Source: Micrococcales bacterium (GTDB lineage Bacteria; Actinomycetota; Actinomycetes; Actinomycetales; Dermatophilaceae). From it: DNA of 5,908 nt. Every line of letters begins with the position of its first letter. Position 1 is the first letter of the stretch. The position numbers and the translations under genes are program-made. Positions 1-5,256 of this stretch are shown here, one piece after another. A model generated the notes under the pieces. It was not told where the DNA came from. It made no database searches and saw only the letters and a list, made by a program, of their open reading frames with translations. The DNA lies in contig JAUNUZ010000161.1 in the NCBI GenBank assembly GCA_030537915.1, positions 1 to 5,908 on the forward strand. Direction: 5' to 3'.

Positions 1-1
1 C

Positions 2-268
2 TCGCCGATCGTCGAGCTGAACCGCGCGGTCGCTGTGTCCATGGCCGAAGGACCGGCCGCCGGGCTCGCTGTGGCCGACACATTGCTCGGCGTTGCCGCG
101 CTTCGCAACTACCACCTGCTGCCGAGCGTGCGTGCGGATCTGCTGGCCAAGCTCGGCCGCTGCCACGAGGCACGAGCTGAGTTCGAGCGTGCCGCCGGGC
201 TCACCTCGAACGAGGCCGAGCGCGCACATCTGCTCGCACGCTCGCACCTTGGGCCGCCCTCCTGGTGA
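2..268 (+). CDS. RNA polymerase sigma factor, ECF42-like, C-terminal fragment
   Basis: This is the last 88 codons of a gene that begins before the window; reading frame 2 is open from base 2 to the TGA at 266-268. The visible start reads SPIVELNRAVAVSMAEGPAAG, followed by YHLLPSVRADLLAKLGRCHEA and FERAAGLTSNEAERAHL. This Asn-Arg-Ala-Val / Tyr-His-Leu / Arg-Ala-Asp-Leu / Leu-Gly-Arg pattern is the TPR-like C-terminal extension of ECF42-type sigma factors (the DUF6596 type). The sigma-2 and sigma-4 domains that bind core polymerase and promoter DNA would lie upstream and cannot be seen. In this family the extension is needed for function, and the gene often sits beside a YCII/DGPF-domain protein; no such gene is visible here. 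Family assignment is by motif recognition only. The protein ends a few residues after the last helix, the usual place, so the 3' end looks intact. Confidence 0.82.
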   Translation, partial: SPIVELNRAVAVSMAEGPAAGLAVADTLLGVAALRNYHLLPSVRADLLAKLGRCHEARAEFERAAGLTSNEAERAHLLARSHLGPPSW

Positions 269-290
269 TCGTCGAAGATCAGGCAGACGA

Positions 291-311
291 AGCGGGCCGG
301 CTCGGCCCGCT
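291..311. terminator. GC-rich hairpin between convergent genes, possible bidirectional terminator
   Basis: AGCGGGCC (291-298) and GGCCCGCT (304-311) form a perfect 8-bp inverted repeat around the 5-nt loop GGCTC. It lies 22 nt after the sigma-factor stop (268) and 26 nt after the minus-strand stop (338), where a shared terminator would be expected. Neither side has a T-tract, so it would be a T-less GC hairpin of the kind often proposed in high-GC actinobacteria. Termination itself is inferred. Confidence 0.45.
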
Positions 312-337
312 CACGGGCGGCGTGGGCAGCCGCGGGG

Positions 338-811
338 TCAGGAAGAAGCAGCGCGCAGGGCAGTCAGCTGATCGGCGTGCCGAGGCAGGTGTACCGCGGC
401 GACGCCCTGGATGAGTTGGCCCAGCGTTTGCGCAGTGTCGGCCATGACGTGGCAGCCAGACAGGATCAGACAGTTCACGGGCGCATCGAGCTCAGGTGTG
501 GTGAGTTGCTCGGCGATGTCACAAAGCAGCTGGCCCCGCCGACGTGCGAGCTCGATAAGACCTGGCAGGTCATGGCTCTGGTCGACGAGGCGGGTGAGGT
601 TCCAGCCGTCGAGGGAGTAGCGGTTGTCGTAGGAGGGGCGCTGCCCGGAAGCGACGCCGAGCGCGATCGCGGCGATGCCGGTATCGGCGGCGACAATATG
701 AGCAAGCAGCTGCTCGGCGGTCCACTCACCGGCAGGCGGGGCAGTGAAGCCGCCGGCTTCAGCGACGTCCAGGAAATTGCGGTAAGCCTGGCGCAGCGCG
801 GTGGTGTCCAT
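338..811 (-). CDS. DinB-fold / mycothiol-dependent maleylpyruvate isomerase-like protein
   Basis: A 157-residue protein starting at the ATG at 811-809. This start is chosen over an in-frame ATG at 871 because GGAG (822-819) lies 7 nt upstream, and because the family begins directly with a helix such as the LRQAYRNFLDVAEAG seen here. Residues 30-43 (WTAEQLLAHIVAAD) are the typical second helix of the DinB four-helix bundle, giving H38. The C-terminus has HLPRHADQL, giving H141 and H145. An early His plus a late H-x3-H is the metal-binding triad of DinB/YfiT-like proteins, which include mycothiol- and bacillithiol-linked enzymes. A divalent-metal, thiol-linked transferase or isomerase role is therefore possible, but the substrate cannot be named. 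It lies 72 nt downstream of pdxT on the same strand, so co-transcription is possible. The name 'DNA-damage-inducible' would be misleading, as most members have no shown repair role. Confidence 0.75.
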   Translation of the reverse strand: MDTTALRQAYRNFLDVAEAGGFTAPPAGEWTAEQLLAHIVAADTGIAAIALGVASGQRPSYDNRYSLDGWNLTRLVDQSHDLPGLIELARRRGQLLCDIAEQLTTPELDAPVNCLILSGCHVMADTAQTLGQLIQGVAAVHLPRHADQLTALRAASS

Positions 812-818
812 GGTCTGG

Positions 819-822
819 CTCC
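819..822 (-). promoter_or_regulatory. Shine-Dalgarno that fixes the start of the DinB-like gene
   Basis: On the minus strand the sequence reads GGAG, 7 nt, ATG (start at 811). The longer in-frame ATG at 871 would add 20 residues (MPVTWLSSPNHPPS...) that look non-coding and would start only 12 nt after the pdxT stop. Confidence 0.6.
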
Positions 823-883
823 GATCGATCGACGGCGGATGGTTTGGCGAGCTGAGCCAAGTTACCGGCACAAGAATCCTCAG

Positions 884-1507
884 TCAGGCCCGCCGCGCTC
901 GGACCATGCCGACAAAGAACTCGTGGACCCGGGTGTCCCCGGTTACCTCGGGGTGGAAGGACGTGACGAGCAGGTCCCCCTGGCGGGCGGCCACCACCCG
1001 CCCTGCCGCCGGGCCGGTGCCCGGCACCCGGGCGAGCACTTCGACGCCGGGTCCGTGTCGCTCCACCCACGGCGCCCGGATGAAAACCGCCCGCAGCAGG
1101 CGCTGCGGGTCGCGCAACCCCACGAACGTGAGATCCGTCTCGAACGAGTCGACCTGCCTGCCGAAGGCATTGCGCCGCACGGTGAGGTCCATGCCGGACA
1201 GCGTCTGCTGATCCGCCGGCGCGTCGAGGATCTCCCGGGCGAGCAGGATCATGCCCGCGCACGAGCCGTAGACGGGCAGCGCGCCCGCGATGGCGGTTCG
1301 CAACGGCTCGAAGAGGTCGAAGGCGCGCATCAGCTTGTCGATAACTGTCGACTCCCCACCCGGGATGACCAGGCCTGCTACCGTCGCGAGCTCCTGCGGG
1401 CGACGCACCGGGGTCGGCTGGGCGCCCGCCGCGAGCAGAGCGCGAGCGTGCTCGCGGACATCGCCTTGCACCGCGAGGATCCCGATGATCGGGCTGGGGG
1501 TGGCCAC
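884..1507 (-). CDS. pdxT: Pyridoxal 5'-phosphate synthase glutaminase subunit PdxT
   Basis: PdxT (Pdx2) hydrolyses glutamine and passes ammonia to PdxS (Pdx1), which builds PLP from ribose 5-phosphate and glyceraldehyde 3-phosphate in the DXP-independent route; it acts in the cytoplasm. The 207-residue length is normal to slightly long. Family motifs appear in order: [14 protein letters not shown] (7-20), VIPGGEST (47-54), the nucleophile elbow [11 protein letters not shown] with Cys83, [13 protein letters not shown] (111-123), FIRAP (142-146) and SFHPEVTGD (183-191) with His185 and Glu187, completing the Cys-His-Glu triad. The start is the GTG at 1507-1505, a few residues before the conserved IGILAVQGD. 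No Shine-Dalgarno precedes it; instead a -10-like TAGACT lies 8 nt upstream, so the mRNA is probably leaderless. PdxS, the obligate partner usually encoded immediately upstream, is absent here: the next gene upstream is divergent secD. The enzyme looks complete and functional. Confidence 0.96.
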   Translation of the reverse strand: MATPSPIIGILAVQGDVREHARALLAAGAQPTPVRRPQELATVAGLVIPGGESTVIDKLMRAFDLFEPLRTAIAGALPVYGSCAGMILLAREILDAPADQQTLSGMDLTVRRNAFGRQVDSFETDLTFVGLRDPQRLLRAVFIRAPWVERHGPGVEVLARVPGTGPAAGRVVAARQGDLLVTSFHPEVTGDTRVHEFFVGMVRARRA

Positions 1508-1515
1508 GGTGATCG
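1508..1515 (-). promoter_or_regulatory. Discriminator and expected transcript start of leaderless pdxT
   Basis: Eight bases (CGATCACC on the minus strand) separate the -10-like TAGACT from the GTG start. Transcription starting 7-9 nt after a -10 hexamer would begin at or within a base or two of the start codon. There is no purine-rich Shine-Dalgarno anywhere in the 25 nt before the GTG. Confidence 0.4.
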
Positions 1516-1521
1516 AGTCTA
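1516..1521 (-). promoter_or_regulatory. Candidate -10 element of the pdxT promoter
   Basis: The minus strand reads TAGACT, which fits the actinobacterial TANNNT consensus, 8 nt before the pdxT GTG. A matching -35 is weak: GTCAGC at 1545-1540 with an 18-nt spacer is the best seen, which is common for actinobacterial housekeeping promoters. Confidence 0.45.
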
Positions 1522-1605
1522 GAAGCCGGGTGGCGGCAAGCTGACGGGCTCGCCCACTCGACCGCCCACCTGAGCTCGATCCGAGTCGGCGCCAGGGGCC
1601 GTCCG

Positions 1606-1624
1606 CAGGCCCGGAACGGGCTTG
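1606..1624. repeat. Inverted repeat in the pdxT-secD divergent region
   Basis: CAGGCCCG (1606-1613) and CGGGCTTG (1617-1624) form an 8-bp stem with one G-T pair around GAA. It lies between the two divergent promoters, upstream of both predicted transcript starts, so an operator or a cruciform is more likely than a terminator. No regulator can be named. The rest of 1508-1880 holds the promoters and the small ORF listed separately, and nothing else supportable. Confidence 0.3.
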
Positions 1625-1648
1625 GGCACGGCGCGTCGGCGCGGCTCG

Positions 1649-1679
1649 TTAACACCCGGGCGCAGGCGTCACCTAAACT
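1649..1679 (+). promoter_or_regulatory. Candidate promoter P1 for secD
   Basis: TTAACA (1649-1654) matches the -35 consensus TTGACA at 5 of 6 bases, and TAAACT (1674-1679) fits TANNNT. The 19-nt spacer is longer than the optimum. A transcript would start near 1686 and leave a leader of about 195 nt before secD. The -10 merges into the perfect palindrome CTCGATCGAG (1678-1687), a possible operator. Confidence 0.4.
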
Positions 1680-1735
1680 CGATCGAGGCGTCCGCACCTT
1701 CCGCGGCCACCGAGTACGCCCGGCCGGATGGGGGA

Positions 1736-1764
1736 TTGGGCCAGGTCAGACCACGGCGTACCTT
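1736..1764 (+). promoter_or_regulatory. Candidate promoter P2 for secD
   Basis: TTGGGC (1736-1741) and TACCTT (1759-1764) are separated by exactly 17 nt. The -35 keeps only the leading TTG, but the spacing is ideal. A start near 1771 would place the Shine-Dalgarno GAGGA (1779-1783) of the small ORF at 1793 very near the 5' end of the mRNA. It may act with or instead of P1. Confidence 0.3.
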
Positions 1765-1778
1765 CGCACAGCATCGAT

Positions 1779-1783
1779 GAGGA
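1779..1783 (+). promoter_or_regulatory. Shine-Dalgarno before the small ORF upstream of secD
   Basis: GAGGA lies 9 nt before the ATG at 1793. This spacing is at the long end of the usual range. It has no secD-related role otherwise, being 97 nt from the secD start. Confidence 0.4.
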
Positions 1784-1792
1784 CACTTCACC

Positions 1793-1876
1793 ATGGATCG
1801 AGCCGGGAGCGGACAGCCGCCGGCAGGCACGGACCAGCCCCGGGCGGCTGCCGCCACCTCACGGATCGGGGACTGA
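1793..1876 (+). CDS. Candidate 27-aa upstream ORF (leader peptide) of secD
   Basis: A small ORF runs from ATG 1793 to TGA 1874-1876 and encodes 27 residues, beginning MDRAGSGQPPAG and ending AAAATSRIGD. Its stop lies 4 nt before the secD ATG, close enough for ribosomes finishing here to re-initiate on secD. It has its own Shine-Dalgarno (1779-1783), and 20 of 26 codons after the start end in G or C. The peptide is hydrophilic with no membrane segment, so it is not YajC, the gene usual at this place. It also lacks the RAPP/RAPG arrest motif and the membrane anchor of ApdA, the secretion-monitoring peptide known upstream of some actinobacterial secDF operons. A regulatory leader is possible. 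A chance ORF in high-GC DNA is the main alternative. Confidence 0.35.
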   Translation: MDRAGSGQPPAGTDQPRAAAATSRIGD

Positions 1877-1880
1877 ACCC

Positions 1881-3839
1881 ATGGCCAACGCCAAGACTCG
1901 CCCGCACCGCCGGGCCCTCGTCTACATGCTGCTCATCTGCCTGCTGCTGGGCGGCATGCTCGGGGCGGTCGCGCAGTGGCGAGGCGGGCAGTGGACCCCC
2001 AAGCTCGGCCTCGACCTCGAGGGCGGCACGCAGATGATCCTGCAGCCCCAGGTCGCCGCAGGGAGCTCGGTGAACACCGAGCAACTCGCCCAAGCGGTCG
2101 ACATCATGCGCGCGCGCGTCGATGGTCAGGGCGTCTCTGAGGCCGAGGTCGCCACGCTCGGAGACAACGTCGTCGTCTCGGTGCCGGGCCGCATGAACAA
2201 GGAGCAGGAGGACGCGCTGCGGCAGTCCTCCCAGATGCGATTCCGCCCGGTGATCACGGCGCTGTCGGCCCAGCCTCAGGCTGTTCCCACTCCGGCGGCT
2301 ACGCCGGGGGCGGGCACTGCGACGAAGGCGCCGACCGGGACCGCGACGCCCAAGGCAAGCCCCAAGACCCCCGCAACCCAGGCCCCCACCCCGAAGGCGT
2401 CAGCCTCGACGGCCGGTGCGGTCCTGCCGCAGAGCCTGCGGCAAGGTGCGCCAGCCGCCCGGGGTTCACTCCCGGCTGCGACCAGTGCCCCGGCCACGCC
2501 CGCGGCCACGAGCCCGCCGAAGCCCGCCGCCGCGGCGACGCCGACCCCCGGTGTGAGCCAGGGCCCCGGCATCGGCCTGCCGACCGGCGCCTCGGCGAGC
2601 AAGGACGGCACGCCGACGATCAGCGACGCTGACGCCAAGGACCCCAAGAAGCTCGTCGAGTACGCGACCAGCGAGGCGTGGCTCACTCCTGCGTGGCAGG
2701 AGAAGCTCGCGAACTACGACTGCCGCAAGCAGCCCGTCTACGACCCGACGAAGGAAGATCTGCGCCAGCCCTCGATCTCCTGCAGCGACGACGGCTCGAC
2801 GATGTATCTGCTCGGCCCGGCGGTCATCTCCGGCGCTGACCTGGCCGACGCCAGCTCAGGGCCCTCGACGAACCAGCAGGGCCAACCGACCGGTGGGTAC
2901 CAGGTCAACCTGCAGATGAGGGGTGGGGACCCGACGGCGGCCTACGCGGCGATCAGCGCGTACATGGTGCCGCTGCCGGAGCCCCGCAACCAGCTCGCGG
3001 TCGTCCTCGACAACAAGGTGGTCTCAGCGCCCCGCTTCGAGAGCGCGATCCCCAACGGCCAGGCGCAGATCACCGGCAACTTCACGTCCGATTCGGCCAA
3101 GGCCCTGGCGGACCAGCTGAAGTTCGGTGCCCTGCCGATGTCCTTCCAGGTGCAGTCGACCGAGCAGGTGTCGCCGACCATCGGTGGAGGGCAACTGCGG
3201 CTCGGCATCATCGCGGGGCTCATCGGCCTGGCGCTCGTCGTCGCCTACTCGCTCCTGCAGTACCGCGCGCTCGGCTTCGTGACGGTCGCCTCGCTGCTCA
3301 TTGTCGCGCTGCTCACCTACCTGTGTCTGACGCTCTTCGGCTGGGCGTACAACCTGCGCCTGACGATGGCGGGGGTCACCGGCGCCATCGTGGCGATCGG
3401 CACGACGGCCGATTCGTTCATCGTCTATTTCGAGCGTGTCCGCGACGAGGTGCGCGAGGGCAGGCGCCTGCAGTCCGCGGTGCAGACCGGGTGGGACCGC
3501 GCCCGGCGCACGATCCTGGTCTCCGACGGCGTCAACTTCCTCGCCGCCGCCGTCCTGTACGTGCTGGCCTCGAGCAACGTGCGTGGCTTCGCGTTCATGC
3601 TCATGCTGACGACGATCCTGGACGTCCTCGTGACATTCCTGTTCACGCATCCGCTGCTGTCGATCCTGTCTCACACGAAGTTCTTCGGTGAGGGGCATAA
3701 GTGGTCGGGCTTCGACCGCGCGACCCTGGGCGCCCAGCCGCGCTACCGGGGGCGGGGACGAGTGACAATCGCGGACCGCAAGCACGCCGACGCGACGCCG
3801 GCTGCCGCGGGCGCGACGGCCGAAGGGAGCCGGGCATGA
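1881..3839 (+). CDS. secD: Protein translocase subunit SecD
   Basis: SecD, with SecF, forms the proton-driven membrane complex that helps pull preproteins out of SecYEG. The 652 residues start at ATG 1881; GGGGA sits 8 nt upstream and the protein begins with a short basic stretch before TM1. An in-frame ATG at 1728 would add 51 residues unlike any SecD N-terminus. Order: TM1 (about 11-31), KLGLDLEGGTQ (41-51, the conserved start of P1), P1 extracytoplasmic domain, a 110-residue Pro/Ala/Thr/Ser linker (131-240), the rest of P1 with LAVVLDNKVVSAPRF (372-386) and ITGNFT, then five TMs (about 438-456, 462-487, 495-517, 543-563, 567-596). TM4 carries IVAIGTTADSFIVYFERVRDE with Asp511 at the position of the proton-pathway aspartate. 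Length exceeds the usual 550-600 residues because of the linker. A cysteine pair (281, 301) lies on the extracytoplasmic side. The stop overlaps the ATG of a small ORF leading to secF. Confidence 0.97.
   Translation: MANAKTRPHRRALVYMLLICLLLGGMLGAVAQWRGGQWTPKLGLDLEGGTQMILQPQVAAGSSVNTEQLAQAVDIMRARVDGQGVSEAEVATLGDNVVVSVPGRMNKEQEDALRQSSQMRFRPVITALSAQPQAVPTPAATPGAGTATKAPTGTATPKASPKTPATQAPTPKASASTAGAVLPQSLRQGAPAARGSLPAATSAPATPAATSPPKPAAAATPTPGVSQGPGIGLPTGASASKDGTPTISDADAKDPKKLVEYATSEAWLTPAWQEKLANYDCRKQPVYDPTKEDLRQPSISCSDDGSTMYLLGPAVISGADLADASSGPSTNQQGQPTGGYQVNLQMRGGDPTAAYAAISAYMVPLPEPRNQLAVVLDNKVVSAPRFESAIPNGQAQITGNFTSDSAKALADQLKFGALPMSFQVQSTEQVSPTIGGGQLRLGIIAGLIGLALVVAYSLLQYRALGFVTVASLLIVALLTYLCLTLFGWAYNLRLTMAGVTGAIVAIGTTADSFIVYFERVRDEVREGRRLQSAVQTGWDRARRTILVSDGVNFLAAAVLYVLASSNVRGFAFMLMLTTILDVLVTFLFTHPLLSILSHTKFFGEGHKWSGFDRATLGAQPRYRGRGRVTIADRKHADATPAAAGATAEGSRA
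2268..2615 (+). other. Low-complexity Pro/Ala/Thr/Ser linker within SecD
   Basis: This stretch encodes SecD residues about 130-245, between the two halves of the P1 region. Residues 131-240 hold 22 prolines, 7 Lys/Arg and no Asp, Glu, Phe, Tyr or Trp. TPKAS occurs twice (156-160 and 170-174). The reading frame is uninterrupted and codon bias matches the rest of secD, so it is coding sequence and not an insertion element. Actinobacterial SecD proteins often carry a variable Pro-rich insert here; this one is long. Confidence 0.8.
3823..3829 (+). promoter_or_regulatory. Shine-Dalgarno before the secD-secF bridging small ORF
   Basis: AAGGGAG lies inside the last codons of secD and 6 nt before the ATG at 3836. 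Good SD complementarity and spacing make initiation at 3836 plausible, either independent of or coupled to the end of secD translation. Confidence 0.45.
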
Positions 3840-3922
3840 GCGGCGAGGAAGCACGCGGGCGGCAGGCAACGCCCATCCCCAGGGTGCGCCACGCGCGCGA
3901 CGACTGCGAGGAGACGGCATGA
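3836..3922 (+). CDS. Candidate 28-aa small ORF bridging secD and secF
   Basis: The ORF starts at ATG 3836 and ends at TGA 3920-3922. It overlaps the secD stop by ATGA (3836-3839) and the secF start by ATGA (3919-3922), so it fills the secD-secF gap exactly and could pass ribosomes from one gene to the next. A good Shine-Dalgarno (3823-3829) precedes it, and its own GAG GAG codons (3908-3913) form the Shine-Dalgarno of secF. The 28 residues begin MSGEEARGRQATPIPRV and end RDDCEETA: hydrophilic, highly charged, one Cys, no membrane segment. Of 27 codons after the start, 23 end in G or C. I recognise no family. It may be a micro-protein or simply a coupling device; chance is possible, but the double 4-nt overlap with an SD is unlikely for random sequence. 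Confidence 0.5.
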   Translation: MSGEEARGRQATPIPRVRHARDDCEETA

Positions 3923-5175
3923 GCGAGAACAAGTTTGCCGTCTTCGGCAACGACCTCTACACCGGCAAGCGTTCGATCGACTTCGTCGGCAAGCTGCGCA
4001 CCTGGCTGCTCATCTCCGTGGCGCTGCTGGTCATCGTCGGGGCAGGCCTGGCGATCCGCGGCCTCAACCTGGGGATCGAGTTCACCGGTGGCTCGGACTT
4101 CCGCGTGCCGGGTGTGACCAACACGAGCGGGTATGTCGACAAGGCGCGCGGGGTCGTGTCGCGGGTCGGCAGCGTCTCCGAGGCGAACGTGACGCTCATC
4201 GGCAGCGACACCGTGCGCGTCGAGACCGAGCGCTTCGACGACCGCCGGGCCCAGGACGTCTCGGCCGGCCTGGCGAAGGCTTTTAGCGTGCCGGATGCCG
4301 ACGTCAGCGCCTCGATCGTCGGCCCCAGTTGGGGGGCCTCGGTGAGCCAGAAGGCACTCCAGGCCATCGTGTGGTTCCTCGCGCTCGTCTCGATCCTGCT
4401 CGGTGTTTACTTCCGCACGTGGAAGATGGCGTTCGCGGCCCTCGTGGCGCTCTTCCACGACATCTTCATCACGGTCGGGGTCTATGCCCTCACGGGCTTC
4501 GAAGTCACGCCGGCCTCGACGATCGGCTTCCTGACGATTCTGGGTTACTCCCTCTACGACACCGTCGTCGTCTTCGACAAGGTCCGCGAGAACACGACGG
4601 AAGCGAGCTCCAACGGCCGCCGGTCGTATTCGCAGGCGGCCAATCTGGCGGTCAACCAGACGCTCGTCCGCTCGATCAACACCTCGGTCGTCGCCCTGCT
4701 GCCGGTCGGCGCGATCCTCGTCATGGGCTTCACGGTCATCGGTCCGGGCACCTTGCTCGACCTGTCGCTTGCGCTCTTCGTCGGTATCGCCGTCGGCACC
4801 TACAGCTCGATCTTCATCGCGACGCCGTTGCTCGCGTGGCTGCGGGAACGAGAGCCTGCGATGAAGGATCTGGCCAAGCGGGCCGCTCGCTACCAGGAGC
4901 GGGCGGCGATTGCAGCAGGCGCCCGCGCGGACTCCGAGGGCGCGGCGCAGGCCGTACCGGTGCAGGTATTCGGCTCCGGCGGGGCGAACGCCATGTCGAC
5001 GGGGCCGGCTGACTCCGGCGTCGTCTCGGGAGCGCGGTCCGGCTCGACCTCCGTCGTGGACCTTGGCGACGCGCAGGGCTACACCGCCACCGGACGCCCG
5101 CTGCACCCCTCCCTTCGTGAGGGTAATCGCGGACCCCGCAACCAACCCAAGAAGCGCCCGCGCTCGCAGCGGTGA
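3919..5175 (+). CDS. secF: Protein translocase subunit SecF
   Basis: SecF pairs with SecD in the membrane complex that uses the proton gradient to assist late steps of Sec export. The 418-residue protein starts at ATG 3919, with GAGGAG (3908-3913) 5 nt upstream. Order: cytoplasmic N-terminus, TM1 (about 28-48), LGIEFTGGSDF (51-61, the conserved start of the P4 domain), extracytoplasmic domain to about 145, then five TMs (about 147-165, 170-192, 199-221, 252-272, 282-305). Signature residues are ALFHDIFIT (177-185) and ILGYSLYDTVVVFDKVREN (207-225) with Asp214 at the functional aspartate position of TM4. After residue 310 comes a hydrophilic cytoplasmic tail of about 108 residues, Gly/Ser/Ala-rich and ending in the basic stretch PRNQPKKRPRSQR. 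Such tails are common in actinobacterial SecF and account for the length above the roughly 300-320 of E. coli. It is translationally linked to the preceding small ORF and so to secD. Confidence 0.97.
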   Translation: MSENKFAVFGNDLYTGKRSIDFVGKLRTWLLISVALLVIVGAGLAIRGLNLGIEFTGGSDFRVPGVTNTSGYVDKARGVVSRVGSVSEANVTLIGSDTVRVETERFDDRRAQDVSAGLAKAFSVPDADVSASIVGPSWGASVSQKALQAIVWFLALVSILLGVYFRTWKMAFAALVALFHDIFITVGVYALTGFEVTPASTIGFLTILGYSLYDTVVVFDKVRENTTEASSNGRRSYSQAANLAVNQTLVRSINTSVVALLPVGAILVMGFTVIGPGTLLDLSLALFVGIAVGTYSSIFIATPLLAWLREREPAMKDLAKRAARYQERAAIAAGARADSEGAAQAVPVQVFGSGGANAMSTGPADSGVVSGARSGSTSVVDLGDAQGYTATGRPLHPSLREGNRGPRNQPKKRPRSQR

Positions 5176-5189
5176 GGGCTCCATCGCGC

Positions 5190-5204
5190 CGCCCGCTCCG
5201 GGCG
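5190..5204. repeat. Short GC hairpin in the secF-apt gap
   Basis: CGCCCG (5190-5195), CTC, CGGGCG (5199-5204) form a 6-bp stem 15 nt after the secF stop, with no T-tract. It could attenuate transcription or stabilise the 3' end of secF mRNA, but short perfect stems arise often in DNA this rich in GC. The 81-nt gap shows no convincing promoter for apt. Confidence 0.2.
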
Positions 5205-5256
5205 CCAGCCCGCAGGCGGTCGGCCGGTCCGGGATACGACACGATAGAAAGGCCGC

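Noticed and set aside
269..345. A frameshifted continuation of the DinB-like gene reading DPAAAHAARERAEPARFVCL on the minus strand
   Set aside because: The protein already ends at the normal family position just after the H-x3-H helix, and the extra frame runs antisense into the sigma-factor gene, as chance frames do here.
377..1522. A 381-codon plus-strand frame opposite the DinB-like gene and pdxT
   Set aside because: Antisense to pdxT, whose motifs and catalytic triad are clear; the translation is low-complexity and Arg/Gly-rich.
759..1697. A 312-codon minus-strand frame overlapping pdxT in another frame
   Set aside because: Shadow of pdxT; Arg/Pro/Ala-rich with no conserved motif.
1793..1876. 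An ApdA-type translation-arrest peptide or a remnant of yajC upstream of secD
   Set aside because: The 27-residue frame has no membrane segment and no RAPP/RAPG motif, so neither identity can be supported; only a generic small upstream ORF is claimed.
1728..1880. An N-terminal extension of SecD from the in-frame ATG at 1728
   Set aside because: The extra 51 residues do not resemble SecD, the start lacks a good SD, and ATG 1881 has GGGGA upstream and a normal basic stretch before TM1.
5231..5256. A promoter directly before apt built on the TACGAC / CGATAG bases
   Set aside because: Neither fits TANNNT well and no -35 is present at a suitable distance; apt is better explained by read-through from secF.
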